A DNA stretch of 64,000 nt from Chiridota heheva (GCA_020152595.1 JAIGNY010002156.1:547501-611500); one strand, 5' to 3'; positions 1 through 60,272 are shown, counted from the first letter of the stretch. Notes: generated from the sequence alone by a model not told the origin. Translations and numbers: made by a program.

Positions 1-445
1 TCATATTGGTCCAACAGAAGGATGAAATTATTTTCTGCATTTTCACCAGCGCAAATTTGACTTTCACCAGAGAATTTAAACGAAAATTTTAAAAATTAAT
101 TTCAATATTTTTTGAAGAACAGATTTGAACATTTTAATCACCAGCAAAAGCTCAAATTATTCAGGAATATTAATTCCAATATCATTTCCAAAGTATACAA
201 CTTTAGAATTACATAATTTGACAATTAAAAAGAAATTAACGGCTGAACTTATTAGCAACAATTGCGCATGTCTCGATCTCCAAATCGTTAGATCTCCCGA
301 TCGGGAGCGTGAACTGGACTGATCAGGCCATGCGCACATCAGTGGGAGCATAATGAATTTTCAAAGCAATACAATTTGAAATTAGGCCTTTATCTTTTTG
401 CCCACGCTAATTGGGAAAAATTATGGGAATTCTCCTTGAAATTGA
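1..445. other. No gene recognised
   Basis: AT-rich DNA with short CGATC motifs near 275-310. It may include the diverged upstream part of the LINE that becomes recognisable at 446. Confidence 0.6.
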
Positions 446-1270
446 AGACTCAAACAAATTCGCTACTCTCTCACCATTGATGTATGTAAAACACTTGTGC
501 AATGTCTTGTTACATTTCATTTAGATTATGCTAATGCTATTTTAATCGGTTTACCTATTTGTAAATTAAATAAGCTTCAACGAATGCAAAACATTGCTGC
601 AAAATGTATTATCGGAAGGGACTATAGAGATAGTTCCACACAAACCCTCAAAGATTTACATTGGTTACCCATTCGGGCTCGCATTGATTTTAAAATTGCT
701 TCACTTATTTTTAAATGTTTGAATAATACCGCACCACAATATCTTATAAGACTTAATAAAACCTTATTTATCAAAACGTCCTGGATTGCGATCCCGTAAC
801 AATGGTATTTTCCTAGAAATTCCTTTTACGTCGAAAAAAACGTTTGCCGATTGGTCTTTCAGTGTGTATGGCCCCAAATTATGGAATAATCTCCCTTTCA
901 ATGTTAGGAGCAGCGGTAATTTTGAATCTTTTTAGAAATGTCTTAAGACGCATCTTTTTACTAGAAAATTTATCTTATAATCATTTGAAATGTTATCTTG
1001 TTTCAAATTAATTGTACATATACTGTTTCTGAATATTTATTTTGAATATTTTTATACTTCTCATCAATTTCCAGCGTACGAATTTTAACATTTTGAACAT
1101 TTTGAACATTTTAATATCTGAAGTATTTTTATATTTTACTAGCCATAGCCATTTTTATCATCATTTTGTCTTTTAGAATTTAATTTGTATGTCATGTGAA
1201 GCGCATTCGTTACGTTGTATCTATAATGTCTGTATTGCGCTATATAAGTTGTTAATAATAATAATAAAAA
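446..1270 (+). mobile_element. 3' end of a CR1/L2-type LINE (5'-truncated, decayed)
   Basis: The reading frame from 446 shows the last part of a CR1/L2-type reverse transcriptase ORF: HLDYANAILIGLP, KLNKLQRMQNIAAKC and LKDLHWLPIRARIDFKI. A frameshift near 780 leads to another frame with SVYGPKLWNNLPFNVRSS, a stop, and KTHLFTRKF. This is the usual order at the end of this family. An AT-rich 3' UTR ends with a short TAA/AATA repeat at about 1250-1270, as in LINEs that prime on microsatellite-like tails. Confidence 0.8.
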
Positions 1271-2059
1271 TTACAAAAAAAAATCTTCATTTTCAGGAAA
1301 ATTTCAGGAACTGTTGTCAAAATCAAACAAAATTTTAACCAAATTTTATGTTAATATTTTCACAATTTGTCGTCAAAGTAAAGCACGCTTGCAAGCGGGA
1401 AACCCTTTTCGGGAGTGGCCTCTAACTTTCTACGCGCCTGTGTCAGTCTGTCCTCCCTAATCTGAAACCGGCCCTTCGTCAGTTTCCTCAAAAACGAAAA
1501 GCAAAGAAAGACGTAGGTATAAATTAGTTTATCATAAAATAGAATAGATACAATAAATAAAGACGTCATAGATTAGATTGGGGTGATTTTTGGTGCAACT
1601 GTAAAAGCTTTGGTCCAAAATTAACAATAGCTCAGTCGATACAATTAGGAAAAAAAATGCCACACATGGTTCTCTTGATATTTCAGTTAATTATATTTGT
1701 GGCTTCCACATAAAATTGGGAGGTCAGGGGAGACTAAGCCCCCAATAGACCCCTTAGACACGTCACTGCTTTCTTTATTACTATCAATACAACAAAAAAA
1801 GAATGAATGCCACGACAGCAGTTTTTTAAAGGGTGTTCTTGTAACTTAGCTGTTAAAGTTTCCGGTTAGACTATAACCTCGCTCATTTCAAATTTCAAAT
1901 AACATCATTCTCCTTTACTATCTCTTTTTGACTCTTCAAAGAATATTTTGATGTGATAGATATTTTTTATTATGTTTCTGAAACAGTAAAAATATCTAAA
2001 CGATTCCATTCTTCATATCACGTTTTCGACCTGGCTATTAGAATATCTGAAGAGAAAGG

Positions 2060-2335
2060 GGGGGGGGGTTGAACACACAATTACAATAACGGGGTCGTCG
2101 CCTGCGTATTCGGTTATGATAGTACAAATGCTATCACGAAACGCTTAATACGACCCGGACGAGAACACAGGTACGACGTACGGACAGACATAACATCGAC
2201 AACCAAGTCAATGTCCACGGCCTTTGACTGTTTGATAACCAGTTGTGGTGCACTGGCGTGTCTACCCACCCCAGGATTGAACCCGGGGCCTCGTGGTCTG
2301 TAGACAGGTATGATAACCGCTACACCACAGTAGGT
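2060..2335 (-). mobile_element. tRNA-derived SINE
   Basis: Read on the minus strand, GGTGTAGCGGTTATCA (A box, about 2311-2327) and GGGTTCAATCC (B box, about 2273-2284) have the spacing of a tRNA promoter. The anticodon arm does not fold as a functional tRNA, so this is a SINE head rather than a tRNA gene. Downstream on the minus strand come about 200 bp of tail with TGTCTGTCCGTACGTCGTAC, ending at a G/C homopolymer near 2060. Confidence 0.6.
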
Positions 2336-2970
2336 AGATATAGAATATCATATCTGACTGGCAGCGGAACTTATATCTCCTGAATTCCTGAACGTTGCCA
2401 ATTTACATGATTTTTGCGAATAAAAACAACGTAATAAATCTTTGAATTAGCATTGCTGAAATTGATTATAGCGTCGTAACCATTAAAATACAATCTTTAG
2501 TAAATAACACTTAATTTGAAGTCCATATTCTCTTCATTAAATGAAATTTTACAAATAATTTTCAATTAAAAGATGGCGGATTTTAAGCACGCAGTTTACA
2601 AATACTCAGTCCTATCGCGCCTGAGGGCCACGACAGAGAGAGAAAAAAAAAATAGATCAACTTACTTGACACCTGAACTAGTTTGTATTAAGCCTCAGCG
2701 CGCAAGGTTTCCATATATTGTTCATTTTCTGAAAATTTTGCTCATTTTCTGGAAATTTTGCTCATTTGGATATATTGCTCATATTCGGGAATGTTTTGGC
2801 CAATTTTGGGTTTATTTCTTTCATATCCGGACAATTGTCATTGAATTTAGGAACATTTCCAGGAAATGTCTTTCCTGAAAAACCTTACAAAGAAAACAAG
2901 CACTTAATTTTTAGATTTTGTTTCGTTTCCTATATTAGGGACCAAAAGGGACCAAACTGGCAAGAAGAAT

Positions 2971-3058
2971 GAGGGGGAGGGGGGGGAGGGGGGGGGGGGG
3001 GGGGAGGGGAGGGAATACTCAACTGGGGGATTCTTTTCTGTGTCTGTGGGGGGGGGGA
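2971..3058 (+). repeat. G-rich tract with quadruplex potential
   Basis: Runs of 4 to more than 15 G separated by single A (2971-3013), then further G runs at 3024-3029 and 3047-3058. Many G4 arrangements are possible on the plus strand. Assembly errors are common in such tracts. Confidence 0.8.
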
Positions 3059-3059
3059 C

Positions 3060-6000
3060 AATTATGATATTGAAGTCATAATTGCCCTATGTGTTAGCAC
3101 ATATACAATGAATTTCTTTAGAATTCTGTTTGAAATTTTCTTTCCAAAGTGCTTTGACCTAAACTTCTGGGCTTGATTCAATAATACCATATAAAAATAA
3201 AATTTCATAGATCCATTCCAAAGAAAAAATATTTCTTAGAAGTTTGAAAATTTGAAATAGATTATAAAGAAATACATTAATATTCTAATATATATGTATG
3301 ATATGATATCATTTTTTTAGATGGTGTGTGAACAAACTGACCGCATGTAAGTTTATAATGACATAATTAATGTTTAGATAAATTCTATATATGCTAAATA
3401 GTTTTGTACGATGTGAAATTTCTTCAGATGATTTATATTTATTATTTCTATCATATTAAATGAACAGATGAAGCAAACAGGCAGACTCTATATATGAATT
3501 ACACAATGATAATTTGGTTTTTCTTGCATCGAAATCATGTTTTACAGGGTCGCAAGAGCCGGGAGTGGGGAGCAGGGGGCCATGGCCCTTAATTTTAATT
3601 CGAAAAATGTTATGATGAAAAGGTGTCTTTTGTGCCATGTATACCTTCCATGGTCGTAGGAACCGGGGAGTGGACTGGAGGTCACAATTATGTATTCCGT
3701 TTATGGTTATAAAATTAACCCTGGGTCCCCTCTTTAAGAAATGTGTCGTTAATTCCAAATCCTCAAAATACCCAAAGGTCTCAAAATATCCAATTTTTTA
3801 ATTTATTTTTATTTTTTAGGGGGAGTTAGCTTGGATTCTTTTACTGAGCAGGACCAAACTTGGTGTAAGTTTCCTCTGCTTTTCAAGGCAACTGTTTACT
3901 GCTGTTTCGAATTATGGGCCCCTGAGCTGCACAAAGTTTCGGGAAATATTAACAAGGGTTGGTTACCCTTTGGGCCGCATACACCAGCCCCCTGCGCCCA
4001 TATAGGCCTACAGAGATAGGAATTTGGGATTCGGACAGTCGGAGATATGCCCCCAAAAAATACATATATATTTTCATTGGCACCCGTGAACTCCCACATC
4101 TACTTTCAACCCCCTCTCCTTACCTGCGTATCCGCAAGGGGATTTTTCAATTTCCTAGAACATCCTCAAGGCCTTGTCCATTGTTTTGTACCAAATATCA
4201 TGTAGCACTTACATTCATCTCATAACTAGCAATGATGCTGAAGTGTTCTATTTTTCAAGTCAAGCTAGTTGCAACCAAAATTAATTTTCATTAATTTGTC
4301 CTTTCCCCCGCCCGTTATTCATTTTGTTACGGTCAGAATGTGCTAAAACATAATAAGATAGGCGAAAAAATCATAACAAATAACGCAGTTCTTATCCTGC
4401 TTTATGTTTCGGGCGACCCGTCACGGATTTCAGAATCGGTCTTCCTTGCCGCCATATTGAAATTCTTCGAATGAAAATCGATTTCGGGTTGAAATAGCGA
4501 GGGTGATTTCTTGCGAAAATTGTACCTTTGTTCGCTTTGTACCATAATATTTTTCATATTTCTTGGGAGGATTATACTTTTTATTGCCTTTGGTGAGATA
4601 ATTTATATTTATTGAAGTGGACCCATATTTCAAACAACTGTAGAAATTAAAGTATTTTTAAGTAGCGGATAGCCTAATGAAGCAGACATGTTCCACCCAT
4701 TACTTTGAAGGCCTAATGTTATGTGTTGTGGGCTGTTGTGTTGTTGAGTTTTACTTTTGACTACTGGGGCAAGCCCACTTTATTTCAAATATTATTTGGG
4801 AGGAATTATGTTGGTATTCTTGCCTAGGCTTTGATGCGAAAACAGGATAGACCTTTCAAACAAAGCTATAGGCCATGAATTATCAGAAGTTTAGATAAAA
4901 TGATATTTTTGCTGATGTCTTTGTTTAAACTTAGTAAACTCCCCAAATCAAATGCCAAATCCAGTGTTCAAACTTTAAAGTTCAAACATTAGGAATAGGA
5001 TAGGACCCAAGAAGGCCGAATGTTTAGGCCCTGTTCATGTTATAATAGGCATATTTTAAGGTTTATTTTCAACTTCGCATTTTTGATGACAAAACAATAA
5101 TAAATAATAGGCTAGCCTAGGCTAAGGTTAGAAATTCTATATTTGATAAATTTCACAATTACAAAGTTACAAAATACAACTTATGTTAGCTTAGTAGTAC
5201 TAGTACTAGGCCCTAGTACTGTAACGTTAGCATTAAAAAGGGGATAACAAATGTCAACTAACTGGTAGGCTTAGCCTACGTTAGGCTTACTTATTCGTCA
5301 TAAACCCCATTCCATGCCTTTTACTTCCCCACTTAGGCCTATCTGTGTTTATTTCTTGTTGGCTGATGTTCACTGATTGCTGTCGTTTCAGATTTATGAC
5401 CTACGAAGGTATTCAAGTCCTATACAGCGGCGAGATACATTTCATTCTGACTTACGATGCTCCGCGACATTTTCCGGGATGAAACTTTTTTTTTAAATTT
5501 CCTGTCTTTTGCGTGTCCAGCTTTGCATTCAAACAATTCTCCAACTTCTTTACGTACCAGTACCAGTGAACTAAAATTGGTCAAAATATGATCCAGTGTA
5601 GGAAAAATCAGATTATTCTTGGCACACTTCCTCTGTCCGTTCTTTGCATTCTACAGCGTTAAGTTTGTTCTGAAGATGTCAAAGTTCAAAAATGATAGAT
5701 ATGTGACTGACTACCGCCTGGTAATAAATTGCAATGGCATTTGTAATTTCTACGCAGGGTCTATTTTAAATTTTCGTCAGATCATGGAAATACAAGTAGA
5801 AATAATTTGAATTATGCAAAGAAATGCAACTAGGCCTACTTAAACTTAAAACTTTAACTTTTGTTGAAAAACAGTTAAAGGTTGAAAAATTATTTGCTAA
5901 TTTTAAAGACAACACAGGTACCGCACATATAAAAAAAAAAAATCCACACGTTAGTACAATGAAGAAGCCCTGAGTACAAATGCGCAGGCATGACATCCGA

Positions 6001-7990
6001 CAAAAGTTTTGAAATATGGCGACCAACGAGCTATTGGTGGATTTAAGTGGCAAAATTCTTCTGTTAAGGCAAATAATGAACAAAGATTTGTTTTGGATAA
6101 TCAAATGAGGGTAAATTCCTACCACACTGCAAAGGAAGTGAAATTATCCAATTTTGGAAAATAATTTTGCCTCGAATGGAAACATGGTGTGACTCGAATT
6201 GGAAACATGGTATCTGCAACAAGCTACATGTATGTACACAAAACAAATGTCCCAGTGAGTGGGTTGTAACAATAACTAGCCTAGCGCCTCCCTTGTGTGA
6301 ATCTAACTAATGTTAATGCCTATGGACCTTATCGTTTTTGTAGGGACATTCTAAATGTAACATTATATTAACTTATTTAAATATATTATTTCTCGTGAAA
6401 TAATGCTTGAGTATTTCTGTGTTGTTTGTAGGCTAGGCTCAAATTGTTGTGAATGTGAGTTAGAAGATAGAACTTGTTCTGAAACCAGAACTTCAGAAGG
6501 TCTACTGTAACGCTAGTAGCCTAGCTTACAAACATCATTATTTAGGCCTAGACTAGATGCATATTCTTTATGCATATTAGAACTAGGGCCTACGCTAAAT
6601 TTTGAGCAGATCATTTAGAGCTAGGCCCTAACAAGATGTACAGTAAAAAAAAACTACCATCTCATGGTGCGTGTAACAAATTCTTGCGGTCGTGAATCAG
6701 GTTATTTGAGAACAAAATAAAGGAATGAATTTCACATGAGACGACCCCCAGCGAAGGGTGAAATAAAACTTAGCCTAGCTTTCATTATTTATGTGTATTT
6801 TCCTAGGCCTTATGGACATGGTTTGTACGACAAAAAATGTTTGTTTTGGCTTGTTTCAGCTCATCTTTCTCATAAAACATTTAAATTCATTTAATGATTT
6901 ATCTTTTAACTAAAGTTTAAGGAAGAAAGACTGACACCTTGCCATGCATATTGTGTGACACACTTCTTCATTGTTTTCCCCTTGACGTCTTGCCGAACTG
7001 GTCTTCATTGATTGTTTTCTGCTAAAGTTTTGATGAAAGCTTGACTGATGCAAACCTTGATAATGTTAGGCCAGCATAGAATATAATTAAATAATAGAAG
7101 AAACATGGATTTGTTTCTAGAGTTTTACTTCTTTTTGACACTTGCCCATTTGTTGAGCCTGAACATTTGTCAGCTTGTTTTTTCACAATCTTGGTCACTT
7201 TGTCTGTTTGTCACAATCTTGGAATACATGTATAACACACAATTTTTGGGATACATGTTAGGAAGTGATGGGAAATAGCAGTATTAAATCACTATAATTT
7301 TTCTTATTATCAATTTATTCCATTTCATGTGTTTGTCCTGTTATCATATATGTTTAGAAATTAAGATGTTTTACTGATTAGTAATGTAGACCAAAATTAT
7401 GTGAAATACATGTAGTACCATATTTTTGCTAATGCTTTACTTTGTGTTTTAGCTATAGTAAGTTTCCATATGATGTCACTTCTAGCCTGGGTTTCACTGT
7501 CACTTGTGCACATATCTGTTGAAACTTAAATATTGATAAAAAGATTGGGATTTTTAAACACTTTCCTCACCATTTTGTTATTTTCTAATCCTCTTTCAAA
7601 TAAGATGAACAAACATTGGTACAACTATTGAATAAAGGTTTACTTTGAAGTATACACCTGCCTGACAGCAGCAAAGTCACGCTCCATTGACCTCATCACA
7701 CATGAATATGCATCGATCCTCGCAATCGTGCGACTTTGCAACACAAGCTGGGGATATGCCATAGTTTGCACTTATATTTAGAAGTTCTTCCAACATGAAT
7801 ATGCATCAGTCTTTAATTAAACTTAGTACAATCTTTGGGAGTTGTGACCATGCAACGTTGCTACACAAAACAGGCATATGCCATAGTTTGGACCAGGGTT
7901 CACTCACGTTCATACCAAATTTGTCATATATTACCCTATGGCTGAATTTTTTTTAGGACACAGCTTGTACCTGCATCGTAAGATTTAGAT
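3060..7990. other. Upstream region without recognisable gene; possible promoter area
   Basis: AT-rich, many AGGCCTA motifs (5100-5350, 6540-6600), no conserved coding sequence. A CpG-richer patch at 4400-4500 with CCGCCATATTG (YY1-like on the minus strand) and another at 5390-5480 are candidates for 5' non-coding exons or promoters of the downstream gene, but nothing in the sequence proves it. Confidence 0.4.
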
Positions 7991-8076
7991 ATAGCATGCA
8001 GGGTTCTAGCTATATAAGTTTGAGTGCCGGGCTCCAGTGACAGTCCAGGGTGACCTCCTGGACCCCCCTCCCAAGA

Positions 8077-8431
8077 CAGACCTGCCAACTAGTACGATTT
8101 TGCCGTATTTAATACGGGAAAATGTTGAGAAAATGATTGTACGTTTTTTGGCACCAGAATACGATTTATTTATTTTTATATATTTTTTTTTTTTGCTCAT
8201 ACTTTTTACGCTCGGTTGACGTATATGTCCTCTTGAAGGATTGATTTTGTTGACTTAGCCGATTCAGATTCGTACATTAAGAGAAACTGAAAGTACAGTG
8301 GTAATTTTTTTTCAGCCACAGTAAACCTTTGTTTTGTACATTTTGTTTGAAGAGTACAGTTTTTTTTATCAAAAATACAACTTATGTAGTTCCAGAATAC
8401 AGTTTGGTGATCCTAAAGGTTGGCAGGTCTG
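8077..8431. mobile_element. 355-bp MITE nested in the hAT element
   Basis: Perfect 13-bp inverted ends CAGACCTGCCAAC / GTTGGCAGGTCTG, flanked by CCAAGA on both sides (8071-8076, 8432-8437). The second copy of the surrounding duplication, near 8576-8583, reads CTCCCAAGAACTG without the element. It therefore shows the empty site and confirms a 6-bp target duplication. Possibly a hAT derivative with a 6-bp duplication; family otherwise unknown. Confidence 0.82.
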
Positions 8432-8717
8432 CCAAGAACTGTTCAAATTTAGTCCACTTCTATTGACAAATTGTCAACAATTTTTTTGATTTTTTTAATT
8501 TTTCATTATGGGAATGCTAGAAGGATATACAAAATGTTTGTATGTACAATGAGACTAGAAAATATAATGGACCCCTCCCAAGAACTGTTCAAATTTAGTC
8601 CACTTCTTTTGACAAATTGTCAACAAATTTTTTGTATATATATATTTTTTTTCTTTTCGAAATGCTAGAAGGATTTACAAAATATTTTTATGTACAATGA
8701 GACTAGAAAATATAATA
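8432..8717 (+). repeat. Tandem duplication inside the hAT element (two units of about 145 bp)
   Basis: CCAAGAACTGTTCAAATTTA, TGACAAATTGTCAACAA, GAAATGCTAGAAGGAT and AATGAGACTAGAAAATATAA occur in the same order in both units (from about 8432 and about 8578). The second unit still has the unoccupied MITE target. Confidence 0.8.
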
Positions 8718-9474
8718 GATAGTGCCCCAACTCCCCCCCCCCTCCAAAAAAAAAGTACAAACGTATGCCGGAAACTCTTCTCTTAGTTCCCATTGTTATT
8801 CATTTTGCCCAAACTTTTTACCGCTTTTATTTTTGTCCCAGTATCGCTCGACGAAAGCCATACATTATTACAATTATTTCAAGTTAATTAGCGGCACATG
8901 TTTCTATGAACTACGCGACAACTTTTGTTAATATCAAATCCTCCACAAATTAAAAGAATATCGATCAGTCCATTCATTATAATGTTAAGTGCATATGGGG
9001 TTTATAACAAATGTAATTGGTTACTTAAATTTGGACCGGTCTATAAGCATGCTTTGGGGTTGTAATATTTACTTTGTTAAAGTTTGTTTGTATGGTAAGT
9101 GACGGACTCAGCAAGCTGCCAGCAGTGATTCACAAGGATTAAAACGTGAACCTGAACTCTGCATATACGTATGTTTATGCAAAGAGTTTCATGTATGGGT
9201 GATTTTATGATAATTTGTACGTTCAATTGGGTTAAATTCCTATAAAGTTCAGTTGTTTTAGTTGGAATTTATTGTGCGTAATGTTTGTTATGTTATGTGT
9301 GTAAATCAGCGGATGACATTAACAGAGCGAGATTGAAAGGAGATCTTAACCGAATTGAACTGTTTAAGTGCCGGGCGGAAGAGTGAATCTTAGAGCCGAG
9401 TGCTAGGCGGGAATTGCGAGTCCTGGGCGGGCCTGCCTAGCGCCGCCCACCGTAGCTAGAACCCTGATAGCATG

Positions 9475-11006
9475 TGAAATTTTATTCCAGTTTTTCATTA
9501 AGTTAATGAAATTCATGAACATCTTACCTCTGATGTGATTGGAAGTTTTATTTCACACAAAAATGATTTTGTATTTACTCATAAATAAAAGAAAAATGAC
9601 ACAATTACGTAAAAAACTTGATCTGTCTGGCTTACTTCAAAGACACCAGGAAATCTAGTATAGTAGGCCTAGGTAAAATGTTATGATCACAGAAGCCTAG
9701 CCTTTATAGCCTAACACAGTAATCATTAGGGCACAGCATGTTGTCATTATATTAAAGGCTCACTTAGCGTTACAGTCAATGGGAGAACCTAGATTTTTGT
9801 CATTTGTTTTACAAAGTGCCTTTGGTTAACAAAAAAACATCTGGCATTCAAAAATGTTGAATAAGGATCACATTCTTTGGCTTAAAATCAACCTGCAGTA
9901 AGCTACAGTATTTTTGGAGAAATAATAACAGGAGTTTTATCCATGGAAAATTCCAACATATTTGTATTGTTTTGTACCATACTGTACCTGGGTACCTGAT
10001 CGGAATGTATATTGAATATCTTATGAGCTGAGTGGACTGCATGAAATATGAGAATCTAAATGTGATGGTTTCTCCACATTCATATGACATAATCATTTCT
10101 TCTTAGTTTTGGTATCCAGGCTTTAGAATGATGTGAAAATTTGATAATTATTTATTAGGGATAGGGCAAAATATTAAATAAACATAACAAAAACAAGAAT
10201 GTTGATTTTCTGTAGAAGTGGACCTTTATCAAATGTGCCACGTTGAGCAATATTTGCATATCGTATATGAGCATTAGAACTATGCCTGTTGGTTTGTGAT
10301 TAATTTACTAAATGTTTAAATTGGCACAATTTGCGAGTGTTTATAATGATTAATCGCAACCAAGTTTCACCCAAAAATTGGTAAAAAAGAATGTTTCATG
10401 GAACTGGCCCAGTTCTCACACAAACATACCATGCATTTTCGGACCATAATTAGGTCAAGAATCTCCCCAAATCCAAATATCATGTCATAGAATTACCCAT
10501 TAGGCTAATAAAACTACCTGAAAATAAAGATCCTTGGTTTAAATGACATTAAAAAAAGATGTAGAAATAAGATATGGGATCCACAAAAAATGTTGCCGAT
10601 TTCTGGCAGTCTGAACTTTCACCTAGTCTTTTACAAAATGATTTATGTACAGACCGTACCCCAGTACAGCATCAGAATTTGCTTGATTTTTAATGCCGCT
10701 TTCATGCATTTTAAGCATAGAGAGGTTTGTTTTCAGTATATAGCTCAAACATTTTAGGTGATTTTTTTGAGTATTTTACGATGTTTTTCAGTGCTGCTAT
10801 TTGTCACTGTACACTAGGCTACCCATATAGTATTTTCGCAATTGATCGCTTCAATGTTCTATTAAGCGTTTTGAAAGAGTTGTGAGCGATTAGCGATTAA
10901 TCGCTAATTGTCAACAGCACTAATTAGAACCTTGATGTATCATTGCCTTCTGGTTATATCTTATAACTATGAGTATTAATCAAATTATTTCTTTGCTTTT
11001 GTTTAG
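9475..11006. other. No gene recognised; ends at the exon 1 acceptor
   Basis: AT-rich. GCGATTAGCGATTAATCGCT at about 10887-10906 is a dense palindromic motif reminiscent of hAT subterminal sequence, but I found no matching terminal repeats. Confidence 0.5.
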
Positions 11007-11142
11007 AGCTGTTACACAATCTCGATAGGATCATCTGATTCAGTGACAGAAGGCTTCGCAATGATCATTTTCCAGCCATTCCAAGTGATTAAGTTACAGA
11101 TCTGTGATATGAAGCTTTGCCTTTTCTTCCTCGCTATTGGCA
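11007..11142 (+). other. 5' UTR part of first coding exon
   Basis: A T-rich tract ending in TTTAG (to 11006) looks like a 3' splice site, so this exon is probably joined to one or more upstream non-coding exons that I could not place. An in-frame TGA at 11110-11112 lies 30 nt before the start codon, which supports ATG 11143 as the first usable start in the main frame. A 29-codon upstream reading frame fills most of this leader. Confidence 0.5.

Positions 11143-11150
<8 letters not shown>
11061..11150 (+). other. Upstream ORF overlapping the KMT2E-like start codon
   Basis: ATG at 11061 (a second in-frame ATG lies at 11109) opens 29 codons that end at TAG 11148-11150. The main ATG (11143-11145) lies inside the last codons, so the upstream frame terminates 5 nt past the main start. 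This arrangement commonly reduces translation of the main frame. Whether it is transcribed depends on the 5' exon boundary, which is inferred. Confidence 0.4.
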
Positions 11151-58728
<47,578 letters not shown>

Positions 58729-59447
58729 CATAATATTGCTTTAATGATGCAATATATACACTAGACCATTTGAAAGCTAACTATCGAATGCCCTGCAAAC
58801 TAATTCCACTTTCAAATAACAATATCTCATGTACATGATTCTTGGACTAATATGTTTTCTAGATTATTTTTAGAAATGATGTTAAATTTAGATTTGAGTT
58901 ATTTTTCCTGTCAATGTGTCTAGTTAACTTCAAACCATACCTCTATTCCTGGCAATCTTGTCTTCCTAGTTTTCAAATTATTATATTTTTCATTAATTTG
59001 CCTACATTATAAAAGTGTGAAAAACATTCCTATAGTCATCAGCAACCCATGATGCTTCCAAGTAAAAGATATTGTACACAGGTAGTATTCACTTAGTTGT
59101 GATCTTCATTTGATCACTTTTTTTTTCTCTACAAAATGAACTTGTGTGGGCATGAGCAGCTGAAGGTAATGATTAAATTTTTTGCTTATTTGTTTATCTT
59201 TTATTTTTCTGGATTAATCACTTTTGCTTTGTTCCAGCTTTGAGGTTTGGCAAGATTTATTCTCAAGTAGGTATGATAACTTTGTCCTATGGTTAGCGTT
59301 ATATAAATGTGCATTGTTTAGTTTATTATGCTTTACTTTTTTCTGTATTTATTTGTTAAGATGTATAAAGTGTTGACATAACAGTAACGTTATCTAGTCC
59401 CGAGGCTTTGAACTACAGCATCACATCATGGATCCAGATTGCTGGAA

Positions 59448-59878
59448 ATTCCCAGGTATGGTGCTGTGTCCCTTTAATTTCTAGCATATGATGCTGTATC
59501 CCTTTAATTTCTAGGTATGATGCTGTATCCTTTAATTTCCAGGTATGATGCTGTATCCCTTTAATTCCTAGCATATGATGCTGTATCCCTTTAATTACTA
59601 GGTATGATGCTGTTTTCTTTAATTCCCAGGTATGATGCTGTATCCCTCTAATTCCTAGCGTATGATGCTGTATCCCTTTAATTCCCAGGTATGATGCTGT
59701 ATCCTTTAATTCCTAGCGTATAATACTGTATCCCTTTAATTCCCAGGTATGATGCTGTATCCCTTTTATTCCCAGATATGATGCTGTATCCCTTTAATTC
59801 CCAGGTATGATGCTGTATCTTTAATTCCCAGGTATGATGCTGTATCCTTTAATTTTTAGCGGATGATGCTGTATCCTT
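59448..59878 (+). repeat. 29-bp minisatellite in the 3' UTR, about 14-15 units
   Basis: Unit (C)CCAGGTATGATGCTGTATCC plus CTTTAATT. One class ends TTCCCAGG, another TTCCTAGCG/TTTCTAGCA; the classes alternate in the first two thirds. Many units contain CAGGTATGA or CTAGGTATGA, which resemble splice donors or acceptors. Confidence 0.92.
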
Positions 59879-60266
59879 TTTTTTGTTGATAGTGGACATG
59901 TTTCTTTGATTGTTATGAAAGAAGTGGATGCATGCCAGAGCAGTCAAAATAGCTGTTCATCTTGTGCAATGCACAAGTATCCTTTCTTATGTATGGTATG
60001 TGGTGCGGTTGCAAGATGACCGTTCATGTTGATGTATCCTTTTAAAAACCTTGTGATTCTAATTAACATGTGTCCAAATCAGTACCAGTCAGCCTTCTAC
60101 ATGATTGAATTTGTCGTAGAGCATCCATCTTTCAGCTTGTAGTTCGCAGAGCGTCATAGTATAGTGCTGAGGATTTAAGAGCGGTCTTAGTTTGTGTGAC
60201 TGGCTGGCTTTTTACTTAAAGCACTGTTTTTTTGGAGGTTATACTTTGTGAAGCACTGAACTATTA

Positions 60267-60272
60267 AATAAA
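60267..60272 (+). terminator. Candidate polyadenylation signal AATAAA
   Basis: A canonical hexamer, followed after about 10-25 nt by ACCTTGTTCTG, a GT-rich downstream element. It is the first AATAAA I noticed after the stop codon, about 1.54 kb downstream. Use is inferred. Confidence 0.45.

Larger units (their letters stand above)
7999..9466. mobile_element. Non-autonomous hAT transposon with perfect 8-bp target duplication
   Basis: Ends are perfect 14-bp inverted repeats: CAGGGTTCTAGCTA at 7999 and its complement TAGCTAGAACCCTG at 9453-9466. They are flanked on both sides by the identical 8-bp ATAGCATG (7991-7998, 9467-9474). An 8-bp duplication and a CAG-initial TIR are hallmarks of hAT. 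No transposase frame is visible. The interior has GC-rich subterminal motifs (GTGCCGGGC, CTGGGCGG), a tandem duplication and a nested MITE. Confidence 0.85.

Noticed and set aside
2250..2335. Possible functional tRNA gene on the minus strand
   Set aside because: A and B boxes are good, but the anticodon arm does not fold canonically and a SINE-like tail follows.
4430..4633. Minus-strand gene starting at the YY1-like CCGCCATATTG site
   Set aside because: The motif fits a promoter, but the short frame has no homology and nothing downstream on the minus strand supports a gene.
5643..5720. Exon-like segment (CATTCTACAG / ATGTCAAAGTTC... / CTG-GTAATA)
   Set aside because: It would end in phase 0 and cannot join exon 2 (which needs two bases before C); no homology to the KMT2E N-terminus, whereas the exon at 11143 fits both.
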